Shown here piece by piece: positions 26,065 through 34,470 of a stretch of 64,000 bases of DNA. Source of the DNA: Synechococcus sp. JA-2-3B'a(2-13) (GTDB lineage Bacteria; Cyanobacteriota; Cyanobacteriia; Thermostichales; Thermostichaceae); NCBI RefSeq assembly GCF_000013225.1, contig NC_007776.1, forward strand, positions 2,176,501-2,240,500. Reading direction: 5' to 3'. The translations under genes and the position numbers were made by a program. The notes under the pieces are model-generated. The model saw nothing but the letters and a program-made list of their open reading frames with translations, had not been told where the DNA came from and made no database searches. Position 1 is the first letter of the stretch, and every line of letters begins with the position of its first letter.

Positions 26065-27042
26065 TCAGGGAGCGTTGCCGAGAGTCGCCGATGAACTTTG
26101 AGGATGCCGGGATCCGGTCAATTGGGCTTTTTGCAAGGCATCCTGCAGCATTCGCTCCACCAACTCGGTGAACGTCCACCCCAGAGCTGCCGCCGCATCG
26201 GGACAGAGGGAAGTGGGGGTCATGCCGGGCAGTGTATTCACCTCCAACACCCAAGGATTTTCCTCGGGATCCACCCGCAGATCCACCCGCGCCAAGCCTT
26301 CGCACCCCAACGCCTGGTAGGCCTTCAGACCTGCCGCCTCACAGCGGGCCAACCCTGCCGGGCTGAGGGAACAGGGGATCAAATGCCGCGAGCCACCGGG
26401 TGCGTACTTGGCTTCGTAGTCGTAGAAGTCGCCTTGGGCGGGGATGATCTCAATGGCCGGAAGAACTTGGCCGGACAAGATCGAGAGGGTGATCTCCTTT
26501 CCGGGAACATAGCGCTCCAGAAAAATCCGCGACGAGACCGAGCGGGCCAACTCCAGCCCCTGAGCAAATGACCTCTCATCCCGGACAATGCTGATGCCCA
26601 CCGTCGAGCCGTTGTTGCTGGGCTTAATCACCAGTGGGGATCCCAACTCTGCCGCACAGTCGGCCCAAGTGAGGGGGTTTTGGTCATCCCAAACCTGCCA
26701 ATCGGGGGTAGGGATCCCCGCGGCGCGAAAGATCTGCTTGGAGACCAGCTTATCCATGGCCAGAGCACTGGCCAGCGGCCCGGATCCCTGGTAGGGCAGG
26801 CCCAGCCAGTCCAGCATTCCCTGTACCACCCCATCCTCGCCACCAGGGCCATGCAAGGCAATCCAAACGAAGTCGCAGCCGGCTTGCCGTTCCTGCCAAA
26901 GGCGCAGAGGCAGATCCTCATCTGGGTCGATTACCTTGACCCGATGGCCCAGGTCCTCCAAAGCCCGTTTGCAGGCTTTACCCGTTACCCAAGAGACTTG
27001 ACGTTCTGCCGAACGCCCCCCCGCCAAGACAACAATGTTCAT
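26065..27042 (-). CDS. ddl: D-alanine--D-alanine ligase
   Basis: Ddl joins two D-Ala molecules using ATP to make the dipeptide end of peptidoglycan precursors. The 325-residue protein has the N-terminal VVLAGGRSAERQVSWVTG, FVWIALHGPGGEDGVVQGML, the ATP-grasp core PLVIKPSNNGSTVGISIVRD, YDYEAKYAPGG, and the metal-binding VNTLPGMTPTSLCPDAA. It is slightly shorter than many cyanobacterial Ddl proteins but complete. It lies directly downstream of ftsZ on the same strand (69 bp), matching the cell wall and division clusters of many bacteria. Confidence 0.95.
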   Translation of the reverse strand: MNIVVLAGGRSAERQVSWVTGKACKRALEDLGHRVKVIDPDEDLPLRLWQERQAGCDFVWIALHGPGGEDGVVQGMLDWLGLPYQGSGPLASALAMDKLVSKQIFRAAGIPTPDWQVWDDQNPLTWADCAAELGSPLVIKPSNNGSTVGISIVRDERSFAQGLELARSVSSRIFLERYVPGKEITLSILSGQVLPAIEIIPAQGDFYDYEAKYAPGGSRHLIPCSLSPAGLARCEAAGLKAYQALGCEGLARVDLRVDPEENPWVLEVNTLPGMTPTSLCPDAAAALGWTFTELVERMLQDALQKAQLTGSRHPQSSSATLGNAP

Positions 27043-27111
27043 GGCCTAACCCCAAAGCACTCCCCACCCTCAACAACCGGCACCAAGATACCAGCATACC
27101 TTCACCCTACC

Positions 27112-28395
27112 CTACGAAGGGGGCCGTCGGCGGCGCAAGAACTCGGGAATATCTAAGCCTCCAGACATCGGCGGCTCAGGCTCCGGAGGCTGTCGAGGCG
27201 GCAGCCCAGAGCCCGTGGGAGTGGGCTTGGGAACCCCCGACCTGTTGGAGGCAGAAACTTTGGTTGCAGCAGGGATGGCGGCTGGACGGGCTTTCTCTTG
27301 GAAACCGGTGGCGATGACCGTGATGCGCACTTCCCCCTGCATGCGCTCGTCTTGGACGGTGCCGAAGATGATGTTGGCCTCGGGATCCACTGCCTCGGCG
27401 ATGATCTCGGCAGCCACCGTGACCTCATGCAAGGACAAATCCGGCCCACCGGTAATGTTGAAGAGGACACCTTTAGCCCCTTCGATGGAGGTTTCCAAAA
27501 GCGGCGAAGATACAGCGGTAATGGCGGCTTCGCGGGCGCGGGACTTGCCGGATCCCATGCCAATCCCCATCAAGGCAGAGCCGGCATCGGCCATCACGCT
27601 GCGCACATCGGCAAAATCCACGTTGATCATGCCGGGAATGAGAATGATATCCGAGATGCCCTGCACCCCCTGCCGCAGCACATCATCAGCAACGCGAAAA
27701 GCCTCTTGGACAGGGGTTTGCTCGGAGATCACCGAAAGCAACTTGTCATTGGGAATTACAATCAGGGTATCAACTGCCTCCCGCAGCGCTTGGATCCCTT
27801 CCTCGGCCTGCTTGCTGCGGCGTTTGCCCTCAAAGGAAAAAGGCCGTGTCACCACTCCCACCGTCAGGGCACCACTGGCTTTGGCAATTTGGGCGATGAC
27901 GGGTGCTCCACCCGTGCCCGTGCCTCCCCCCATGCCGGCGGCAATGAAGACCAGATCTGCCCCTTTGATGGCTGCCGATATTTCTTCGCTGGATTCCTCT
28001 GCAGCTTTCTGGCCAATGGCCGGGTTACCACCTGCACCCAAGCCTCGAGTCAGCTTCTGCCCAATTTGCAAGCGGTTCACCGTCGAGGACTGGGCAAGGG
28101 CCTGCGCATCGGTATTGACGCTCCAAAACTCGACGCCCACGAGGTTACTGGCCGCCATCCGACTGACCGCGTTGCCACCCCCACCCCCCACGCCTACAAC
28201 CTTAATCTTTGCGGCATTGCTCGGCATGAAGTCCTCTGGACGATCCGCCGCTCTGGTCTGAGATCCGTTCCTCTCATACTCGGCATGAGAGCCTTCTCCC
28301 CTGTGGCGCTCATTCCAATGGGAAGGCGCAGACTGGGCTGAACCCAACCCTTGCCCAGGATTGAGAGGATGGATGTCTGACCAATTGGATGGCAT
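27112..28395 (-). CDS. ftsZ: Cell division protein FtsZ
   Basis: FtsZ is the tubulin-like GTPase that forms the division ring. The 427-residue protein has [16 protein letters not shown] (about residues 64-79), the GTP-binding [19 protein letters not shown], the T7 loop [12 protein letters not shown] (seen as [11 protein letters not shown]) and a C-terminal linker ending in the conserved tail [10 protein letters not shown] that binds membrane anchors. The GTPase core is preceded by about 60 hydrophilic residues, an extension found in many cyanobacterial FtsZ proteins. ATG 28395 is chosen; GTG at 28407 is also in frame. ddl follows on the same strand. Confidence 0.97.
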   Translation of the reverse strand: MPSNWSDIHPLNPGQGLGSAQSAPSHWNERHRGEGSHAEYERNGSQTRAADRPEDFMPSNAAKIKVVGVGGGGGNAVSRMAASNLVGVEFWSVNTDAQALAQSSTVNRLQIGQKLTRGLGAGGNPAIGQKAAEESSEEISAAIKGADLVFIAAGMGGGTGTGGAPVIAQIAKASGALTVGVVTRPFSFEGKRRSKQAEEGIQALREAVDTLIVIPNDKLLSVISEQTPVQEAFRVADDVLRQGVQGISDIILIPGMINVDFADVRSVMADAGSALMGIGMGSGKSRAREAAITAVSSPLLETSIEGAKGVLFNITGGPDLSLHEVTVAAEIIAEAVDPEANIIFGTVQDERMQGEVRITVIATGFQEKARPAAIPAATKVSASNRSGVPKPTPTGSGLPPRQPPEPEPPMSGGLDIPEFLRRRRPPS

Positions 28396-28804
28396 GTCAG
28401 CTCTCACAATAACTTAAATTCTGGCAAATATCGAATATGCTAGCTGATTTAATATAGAGCAACTCCCTCCAGATGCCAACGCTGCCGACGTTTGTGAATC
28501 TTCCCGCTGAATACGGCCCTCCTAAAGACGCCTGTTGGCAGAATCTCAGGTAGCCTTTCTTGCCTAGAGGCATTTCTCTCTGAACTTGTCTCGAAGCTTT
28601 TGTGTGTAAGAATAGGTGTTCTCGAATACTTAGACCCTTGCAGGGGAAGAAGGGTCCAAAGGGAGGTTTCGGTACAAGAGTCTGGCCCTAGTTAAGGCCC
28701 AGTTAAGGCGAAGAGTTCCCTATCCAGCCAAAGGCTGATAGAGCGCCACTTTGTAGAACTGAGGCTTTGGCATCCTGTAGAGATTCAGGGATCCGGACTT
28801 GCAT
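28396..28804. other. Leader/spacer upstream of ftsZ
   Basis: No gene is supported. The AT-rich stretch next to ftsZ (28400-28460) probably contains its promoter; the minus strand has TATATTAAAT-like sequence, but I cannot fix -35 and -10 boxes. The miniature transposon starts at 28805. Confidence 0.4.
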
Positions 28805-29025
28805 TCAGCTAGAAATTGCAGGAGCCCCGCACTGTACCCGTAGGGTCGATGTCGGGAGGAATGCTATAATAATGCTGCGGACACCAGAAACGGTTGTTTA
28901 AGGCACTGGTAACGGTCGATTGGGGGTGCTGTAAACCACCCCAGAGGCTCGTGGTTGGCTTGCCAACTGCAGGGCTACTAAAAGCCCGCTCCGTACCGCC
29001 TAGCGGTTGATGTCGGGTAGTTTAC
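28805..29025 (+). mobile_element. 221-bp miniature (internally deleted) TnpB-type IS200/IS605 element
   Basis: The left 58 bp (TCAGCTAGAAATTGCAGGAG and the CCCGCACTGTACCC hairpin) match the left ends of the two full tnpB elements. The right 100 bp or so (AGGGCTACTAAAAGCCCGCT, the CCGTACC hairpin and GTCGGGTAGTTTAC) match their right ends, including the last bases of tnpB. The tnpB gene itself is missing. This is a non-autonomous, palindrome-ended derivative that could be moved by transposition proteins acting in trans. Its right terminus forms the stop codon of the adjacent AllA-like gene. Confidence 0.85.
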
Positions 29026-29597
29026 ACCAGCTCTAGGTGGATCTCCGCTTTTAGCCGTTGGGGGAGGGAAATTTTGAATACATCTCCCTGATTCATTTCG
29101 TGGGCATCTTCCATGCTGGCCAGGGCTTCCACCACTTCTTCGGAGTTGGCGGTTAGCACCACAACGGGGCGCTCGCAGGCAATGGGGAAATCGTGCCACG
29201 TGCCGAGGTGCAGCAGCAGCCCATGCCCGGCAGGGAATCGCAGGGCTTGTACTTTGTCGAGATCGGGAGCTGCTTTGGGATGGTTGGGAGGAGCCATCAC
29301 CATGATGAACGGCTCTTGCCCCAGGCCGACAAACAACTGGGTCATACGCATGTGGCGCTCCAGCCAGAGCACAGGTGGATATCCGGGCAGGATCTTAGCC
29401 GTACGGATAACGGCTCTGCCGGTGTATTGAAAGTCGATGTTCTGTCCTTCCAGGACACGCCCCTGATAAAAGGGGATCCCCAGCCCAGGATTGGCCACAT
29501 CGTCCCCTATAAGTTGGCCGAAGGGTTGCACATTTTCTGGGGTGGCATCCACAATCGGCACCCGGACAACGGTGGTGGCAGTTGCAGTCGTGCTCAT
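29022..29597 (-). CDS. Ureidoglycolate lyase (AllA)-like protein
   Basis: A 191-residue protein of the ureidoglycolate hydrolase/lyase (AllA) cupin family. VRVPIVDATPENVQPFGQLI at the start, then LERHMRMTQLFVGLGQEPFI (conserved His near the metal or substrate site) and PAGHGLLLHLGTWHDFPIAC, are typical. AllA releases glyoxylate and urea from ureidoglycolate in purine breakdown, but no other purine-catabolism gene lies here. ATG 29597 follows an AGGA; ATG 29606 is an alternative. The TAA stop lies inside the right end of the miniature transposon, so the native C-terminus may have been altered by a few residues. Confidence 0.75.
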   Translation of the reverse strand: MSTTATATTVVRVPIVDATPENVQPFGQLIGDDVANPGLGIPFYQGRVLEGQNIDFQYTGRAVIRTAKILPGYPPVLWLERHMRMTQLFVGLGQEPFIMVMAPPNHPKAAPDLDKVQALRFPAGHGLLLHLGTWHDFPIACERPVVVLTANSEEVVEALASMEDAHEMNQGDVFKISLPQRLKAEIHLELV

Positions 29598-29661
29598 GGT
29601 TTGCATCCTCGCTCTTGATTGGACTGGGGTCAATTGGATTGGAGTCAGGCTTTCTATCTTA

Positions 29662-29697
29662 ATTAATTGTCTTATTGAGATTAATTGTCTTATTGAG
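29662..29697. repeat. 18-bp perfect tandem duplication
   Basis: Two exact copies of ATTAATTGTCTTATTGAG side by side, in the leader of the AllA-like gene. The sequence is AT-rich, unlike the GC-rich surroundings. Confidence 0.85.
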
Positions 29698-29755
29698 AGC
29701 AATAGGTAAAGAAACGGTTTTCCCGGTAACGGCCTATACATCTTTGATTCTTATT

Positions 29756-29783
29756 TAATTCTTAACTTTTAATTCTTAACTTT
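29756..29783. repeat. 14-bp perfect tandem duplication at the wecB 3' end
   Basis: Two exact copies of TAATTCTTAACTTT. The second copy contains the wecB stop codon (TAA at 29776-29778 on the minus strand). Confidence 0.85.
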
Positions 29784-30912
29784 GTTCTTCTCGAGGGCTT
29801 TGCGGGTTAAACCACCGCTCGATGATGTGGCGAATTTGCCGGGCGGCAGTGCCATCGCCAAAGGGGTTTTGGGCTTGGGCCATGCGGGCATAGGCTTGTG
29901 GGTCTGTGAGCAATTCTCGGGCTGCCTTCAGGATCTTTTCGGGGTGTGTGCCTACCAGGCGGGCGGTGCCGGCAGCAATCGCTTCAGGACGTTCGGTGGT
30001 CTGCCGCAGCACCAGCACCGGTTTGCCCAGGGCAGGGGCCTCTTCTTGAATGCCGCCGGAGTCGCTGAGGATGAGGGTACAGCGCTGCATGGCGCTCACC
30101 CAGAGGGGATAGTCCAGAGGCTCAGTGAGAAAAGCCCGCTCATGGGATCCCAACAGGGCTTGCAGGGGATCCCGCACCAAGGGGTTGGGATGGAGGGGCA
30201 AAAGAAGGGCGGTATCGGGAAACTCGGCCAAGATCTGCAGCAGAGCCTTGCCGATGGCGGTTAGGGGATCCCCCCAATTTTCGCGTCGGTGCAAGGTAAC
30301 CAGCAGGACACGGTAGCGCTGCCAGTCCAGCCCGGGAATGGGGCAGGGGATCCCTTGGGAGGCCACCTGCAGTAGGGCGTCGATGACAGTGTTGCCGGTG
30401 CAATGGATGGATCCCACCACGTGGCTTCGCTTCAGGTTGTCAACGGCTTGGGGGGTAGGGGCAAAGTGCAGGCTGGCCAACTGGGAGATCAGGCGGCGAT
30501 TGGCCTCTTCGGGGAAAGGATTGTAGAGATCATCGGTGCGCAGTCCGGCTTCCACATGCCCAACCGGGATGCGGTGGTAGAAAGCTGCCAAGGCAGCCGC
30601 AAAGGCGGTGGTGGTATCTCCCTGCACCAAAACCAGTTGAGGATGTTGCTCTTGAAAGTAGAGTTCCAGGCCCCGCAAGGTGGCTTCGGTGATGTCTGTC
30701 AAGCTTTGGCGGGGGCGCATGATCGCCAGATCCCGATCCGCTTGCAGACCGAATAGCCGCATCACCTGATCCACCATTTCCCGGTGTTGTCCGGTCAAGA
30801 TCAGCTCGGTGCGCAGATGGGGACTGGCACGCAGAGCTTGGATCACCGGGGCCAGCTTAATGGCTTCGGGCCGTGTGCCCAAGATCACGGCAACGAGGGG
30901 AAGAGAGGCCAT
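29776..30912 (-). CDS. wecB: UDP-N-acetylglucosamine 2-epimerase (non-hydrolysing)
   Basis: WecB interconverts UDP-GlcNAc and UDP-ManNAc for envelope polysaccharides. The 378-residue protein has ILGTRPEAIKLAPVIQAL at the start, then LTGQHREMVDQV, VQGDTTTAFAAALAAFY, HVEAGLRTDDLYNPFPEEAN and SDSGGIQEEAPALGKPVLVL, the family's catalytic and UDP-binding signatures. ATG 30912 fits the family start exactly; the frame extends 26 codons upstream. No sugar-biosynthesis neighbours are present. The stop codon lies in a small tandem duplication. Confidence 0.95.
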   Translation of the reverse strand: MASLPLVAVILGTRPEAIKLAPVIQALRASPHLRTELILTGQHREMVDQVMRLFGLQADRDLAIMRPRQSLTDITEATLRGLELYFQEQHPQLVLVQGDTTTAFAAALAAFYHRIPVGHVEAGLRTDDLYNPFPEEANRRLISQLASLHFAPTPQAVDNLKRSHVVGSIHCTGNTVIDALLQVASQGIPCPIPGLDWQRYRVLLVTLHRRENWGDPLTAIGKALLQILAEFPDTALLLPLHPNPLVRDPLQALLGSHERAFLTEPLDYPLWVSAMQRCTLILSDSGGIQEEAPALGKPVLVLRQTTERPEAIAAGTARLVGTHPEKILKAARELLTDPQAYARMAQAQNPFGDGTAARQIRHIIERWFNPQSPREEQS

Positions 30913-31835
30913 AAGCTCAAGGACATCGGCACCTGTAGGAGATGGGAAGCGCAGCTCATTGAAGCAAGGCCACCAACAAACCACTAACAAAAACCACTAA
31001 CAAAACAGAGGCGGCGAAGGGCGTGGGTTGCTCAAGGTCGCAAGCCACCGAGATGTAGACTTTGCTGAGTCAGGCTGAGGGCAATGTCGAGACGAGAGGA
31101 ACCACAATGGGGCTATTGCTGCTCACCCCGATCTTACCCCTCCAGCTGCCCCACCAATTTTTCACCGGATGAGCTGGAGAAAAAGGGTTGACGGGATCCC
31201 ACTCCTGCAACTAGCCTAAAGGGGGCTGAAGAGATCCTCTTCTGGCTGTCCGGGTTGTTTCGGTTAACCTTTTTGGAGGAAAACGTTCAACAGCATGGAC
31301 GCTTCCGGTAGTTGTAGCGCCAGCCACCAGTGGATGGTCTTCGAGGAGCACGTTCTTGAAGATTGGGCTCTCACTGGTGTCTTCCTTTTCCCCGCTGACA
31401 GCTTCTGTCGTCGCTTGAGAGGATCCCGTTTCGCCAACGCGAAGGGGTGGGAGAGTTTTCCCGGCTAGCTTTTGACTTGGGTGGCTCTCTCAGTCGGCGA
31501 CGAACAGATGAGCTGAGCAGAGCCTTACCTGAGCAATGGGTTTGTGCAGCCCTGTTCAGAAAAGGGGAGATCAGGAGTAATTCCGAGGGGATTCCCCTTG
31601 ACTTTCCCGTTGTGGGTTTTGGGGTTTCCGCAGGCCTGGGGATCCCTTGGAGTCCCTCTTATCGGCTTGGGCGCTTGCGATCCAAGCTGGGCTTGGAGGC
31701 CTGGCGCTAGACCTACGGCTTGCTGCGCGGCCATCCAAGGGTTTCAGGGCTTCCCTGTGAGCCTCGGAGCACCGGTTGGCTGTTGACCTCCTGGTTCTCT
31801 TCATCCCGGCTGACCCCAACGTTCGGAGGTTTATC
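30913..31835. other. Long spacer between wecB and mgtE
   Basis: About 900 bp with no gene I can support. A weak family A-like repeat lies at 31421-31443. An 87-residue plus-strand frame at 31447-31710 has no recognisable sequence and no good ribosome site. A long 5' leader of mgtE with a regulatory RNA is possible, but I could not recognise an M-box. Confidence 0.45.
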
Positions 31836-33215
31836 ATGCGGCACAACGTTCTTCGCGATCTCCTAACCCCTGCTTCCTTGGAAGCCGCCAAGCGAGAGGC
31901 CAACCGCGCTCCCATTGCCGAGCTGGTGCAGCAGTTGATGGAGATTTCACCTCGGCAGCGGGTACTGGCTTTTCGCTTGCTGGAAAAAGACAGAGCCATT
32001 GCAGTGTTTGAGTATCTGCGGCCCGAAGAGCAGGCCGATCTCATTCGCAGCATGGAAAGCCCAGAAGTGATCCAGCTCATAGAAGCTCTGCCACCTGATG
32101 AGCGGGTACGTCTGTTTGAGGAGTTGCCGGCCAAAGTAACCAAGCGCCTCATTGCCAACCTCAGCCCAGAAGCTCGGGAAGCAGTGAATATCTTGCTGGG
32201 TTATCCAGAGCGCAGTGCCGGTCGGCTGATGAACCTGCGCTACTTGTCGGTACGGGATACCATCACCGTCGGGGCTGCTCTGGCCAGCGTGCGGGACTCT
32301 CAACTGGGAGACGATGAGCTGGATGTGATTTTTGTGGTGGACGATCAGCGGTTCTACAAAGGTTTGGTTCGCACCGTGCGCCTCGTGAAAGCAGATCCGG
32401 ATTTGCCCATTCGGGAGCTGATTGAGGGATCGGATATTTTTGCTCGGGTTACCGACCGGGATCTCCAGGCAGCCCGTTTGCTCAAAGATTCCGGCTTGCC
32501 GGCCATTCCGGTGGTGGATACGGAAGGGCGCTTGGTGGGTGACATCACTTTTGAAGATGTGATCAATTTGGTGGAAGAAGAGGCTACGGATGCTGCTCTG
32601 GCCCAAGCAGGGGTGGGCAACTTGCTCAGCCGAGACAAGGTTTGGAGCGAGCGCCTGGTTAAAGGCTCCCGTTGGTATGCCGTCCGCCTGCGCATCACGT
32701 TTTTAATCATCACCTTGATTGGCGGCATGGTGGTGGGGGGAGTGATCCAAACCTTTGAGGAAGTGTTGCAAGCAGTGACGGCAGCGGCTATTTTCATCCC
32801 CTTGGTCATGGATATGGGCGGTAATGTCGGCACCCAATCTACGACCATCTTTGCCCGTGGCTTGGCTTGGGGCCACATCAACGTGCGGCAGTTTCTCCCC
32901 TATTTGCTGCGGGAAGCCAGCATTGGTGGCATTATCGGTGCGATCCTGGGGGCCACGGCTGGGGTGATTGCCTACTTCTGGCAGGGGGCACCGAATGGGA
33001 TCCCACAATTGGGTCTAGCGGTGGGCTTGGCTCTGGCCATTGTCCTCACTTTGGGGGCTATCTTGGGCGCCATTTTGCCCTGGGTGATGTTAAAGCTGGG
33101 CTTTGACCACGCTCCGGGAGCGGATCCTTTTATCACCACCATTAAAGACTTCACCGGCCTCTGGGTGTATTTCACCCTGGTGGCTTGGCTAGTCGGGGTT
33201 GAAGTGGAGCTCTAG
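31836..33215 (+). CDS. mgtE: Magnesium transporter MgtE
   Basis: MgtE is a Mg2+ channel gated by intracellular Mg2+. The 459-residue protein has the N-terminal helical domain (VQQLMEISPRQRVLAFRLLE, ALPPDERVRLFEELP), two CBS domains (about residues 135-260: ITVGAALASVRDS, DSGLPAIPVVDTEGRLVGDI) and five membrane helices with the pore signature FIPLVMDMGGNVGTQSTTIF. ATG 31836 follows a perfect GGAGG and is preferred over an in-frame start at 31776. It heads a row of metal-related genes on the plus strand. Confidence 0.96.
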   Translation: MRHNVLRDLLTPASLEAAKREANRAPIAELVQQLMEISPRQRVLAFRLLEKDRAIAVFEYLRPEEQADLIRSMESPEVIQLIEALPPDERVRLFEELPAKVTKRLIANLSPEAREAVNILLGYPERSAGRLMNLRYLSVRDTITVGAALASVRDSQLGDDELDVIFVVDDQRFYKGLVRTVRLVKADPDLPIRELIEGSDIFARVTDRDLQAARLLKDSGLPAIPVVDTEGRLVGDITFEDVINLVEEEATDAALAQAGVGNLLSRDKVWSERLVKGSRWYAVRLRITFLIITLIGGMVVGGVIQTFEEVLQAVTAAAIFIPLVMDMGGNVGTQSTTIFARGLAWGHINVRQFLPYLLREASIGGIIGAILGATAGVIAYFWQGAPNGIPQLGLAVGLALAIVLTLGAILGAILPWVMLKLGFDHAPGADPFITTIKDFTGLWVYFTLVAWLVGVEVEL

Positions 33216-33407
33216 GGCTGCGCCGGCGCTGGATCCAGGGGGCACCTCACCGGCAAAGCGCGTTCCAGGAACGAATAATCCAGCCCTTCTTGAGAAATCA
33301 GCCTTTCAGAGTCTCGCCACAAGGCCATCGCGACGGCGGCGCAGAGCACTTTTACGAGGTGTCCTTTGACCAACGAAGGGTTACAGCAAACATTTAGGAG
33401 GTGTGCC

Positions 33408-33611
33408 ATGACCTTGAAAGTTCTATCTCCCTTGGCTGCTGCTCAATTTCGGTCACGGCTGCAGCAGTATGCCTATCGGGTGGGCATAACCTGTGCTTTA
33501 GAAACAGGTGGTAAGCTGGCCCCAGAATCCGCCTTTGCTCAACTGGAAGCCCTCTGGCAAACCTTGCAACAGGAAGCCACTGCCCTTGGGATCCCAGATG
33601 AGGATGGCTAA
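33408..33611 (+). CDS. Small conserved cyanobacterial protein, DUF7219-like
   Basis: A 67-residue protein starting at ATG 33408 behind AGGAGGTG. The sequence AQFRSRLQQYAYRVGITCAL, ETGGKLAPESAFAQLEALW resembles the C-terminal part of small cyanobacterial proteins (LETGGKxSPExAYxQIKxLW, DUF7219). It is helical, without a membrane segment. It lies 27 bp before mgtC and may share its transcript. Function unknown. Confidence 0.7.
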   Translation: MTLKVLSPLAAAQFRSRLQQYAYRVGITCALETGGKLAPESAFAQLEALWQTLQQEATALGIPDEDG

Positions 33612-33638
33612 ACTTTATCCTTTCACGAGAACCGGAGC

Positions 33639-34340
33639 ATGACCTGGATTGACTTCACCTTGCGTTTGGCCGTTGCCTTTGTCCTGGGATCCCTCATTGG
33701 CCTGGAGCGACAGTGGCGGCAGCGCATGGCCGGCTTGCGCACCAATACCCTGGTGGCCACGGGTGCAGCTTTGTTTGTCATGCTCTCGGTTCTCACCCCT
33801 GATGAAAGCAGCCCGACCCGTATTGCGGCCCAAGTGGTATCGGGGATTGGCTTTTTGGCCGGGGGCGTGATTCTTAAGGAAGGAGCCAGCGTCCGTGGCC
33901 TGAACACTGCCGCCACCATCTGGTGTGCAGCCGCGGTGGGAGCCTTTGCCGGATCGGGGTACATTCCCCAAGCTGCCATTGGGGCCGCAGCTGTGTTGAT
34001 CTCCAACGTTGTGCTGCGTCCACTGGGCTACCGCATCAACCAGCAGCCTTTGAAAGGCACAGAACTGGAACTGGTCTATGAGTGTTCGTTCATCTGCAAA
34101 AGCCAAGCAGAGGCCCACATCCGCGCCTTGCTCCTGCAGGGTATAGCTCCCACCCATCTCAAACTGCGTGCCCTCTACAGCGAAGACCTGGAGGACAAGC
34201 CCAATCTGGTCAAAGTCGAAGCAGAGCTAGTCACCCAGACCCGCGACGACCAAGCCCTGGAACTTGTCGTCAGCCGCCTCAGCCTAGAGCCAGGCGTGAT
34301 CACTGCCCGATGGCGGATCATCGAACAGGAATTTGGGTAA
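33639..34340 (+). CDS. MgtC/SapB family membrane protein
   Basis: A 233-residue protein. The MgtC domain (residues about 1-135) has LVFVLGSLIGLERQWRQRM (as FVLGSLIGLERQWRQ), LRTNTLVATGAALFVMLS, IGFLAGGVILKEGASVRGLN and TAATIWCAAAVGAFAGSG over four to five membrane helices. A soluble C-terminal domain follows (ALYSEDLEDKPNLVKVEAEL), an ACT-like part found in many MgtC proteins. MgtC members affect magnesium homeostasis and ATP synthase activity, not transport itself. The TAA stop (34338-34340) lies within the right terminus of the adjacent TnpB transposon. Confidence 0.9.
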   Translation: MTWIDFTLRLAVAFVLGSLIGLERQWRQRMAGLRTNTLVATGAALFVMLSVLTPDESSPTRIAAQVVSGIGFLAGGVILKEGASVRGLNTAATIWCAAAVGAFAGSGYIPQAAIGAAAVLISNVVLRPLGYRINQQPLKGTELELVYECSFICKSQAEAHIRALLLQGIAPTHLKLRALYSEDLEDKPNLVKVEAELVTQTRDDQALELVVSRLSLEPGVITARWRIIEQEFG

Positions 34341-34470
34341 ACTACCCGACTCCGACCGCTAAGCGGTACGGAGCGGGCTTTCAGTAGCCCTGAGCCTGCT
34401 CTGCCCTACCAGAGAACAAAACAGGCCCGGACCTCCAGGCTGGTTTACGGCAGCCCCCAAGAGCGCAATT
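34337..34470 (-). ncRNA. Candidate omega RNA (TnpB guide) of element copy 1
   Basis: In studied IS200/IS605 elements the TnpB guide RNA comes from the 3' part of tnpB and the right end. Here the last about 130 bp are almost identical to the same part of copy 2, more so than the coding region, and include the right-end hairpin CCCGCTCCGTACCGC/GCGGTCGGAG. The guide would be the sequence just past GTTTAC. This is inference from location and conservation. Confidence 0.4.

Noticed and set aside
27215-28341. Two long plus-strand frames opposite ftsZ
   Set aside because: FtsZ on the minus strand is unmistakable; these are shadows of its GC-rich codons.
31447-31710. 87-codon frame before mgtE
   Set aside because: It has no recognisable sequence or ribosome site, and composition typical of non-coding GC-rich DNA.
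30913-31835. Mg2+ riboswitch (M-box) before mgtE
   Set aside because: The long leader made this worth checking, but I found none of the conserved M-box segments by eye.
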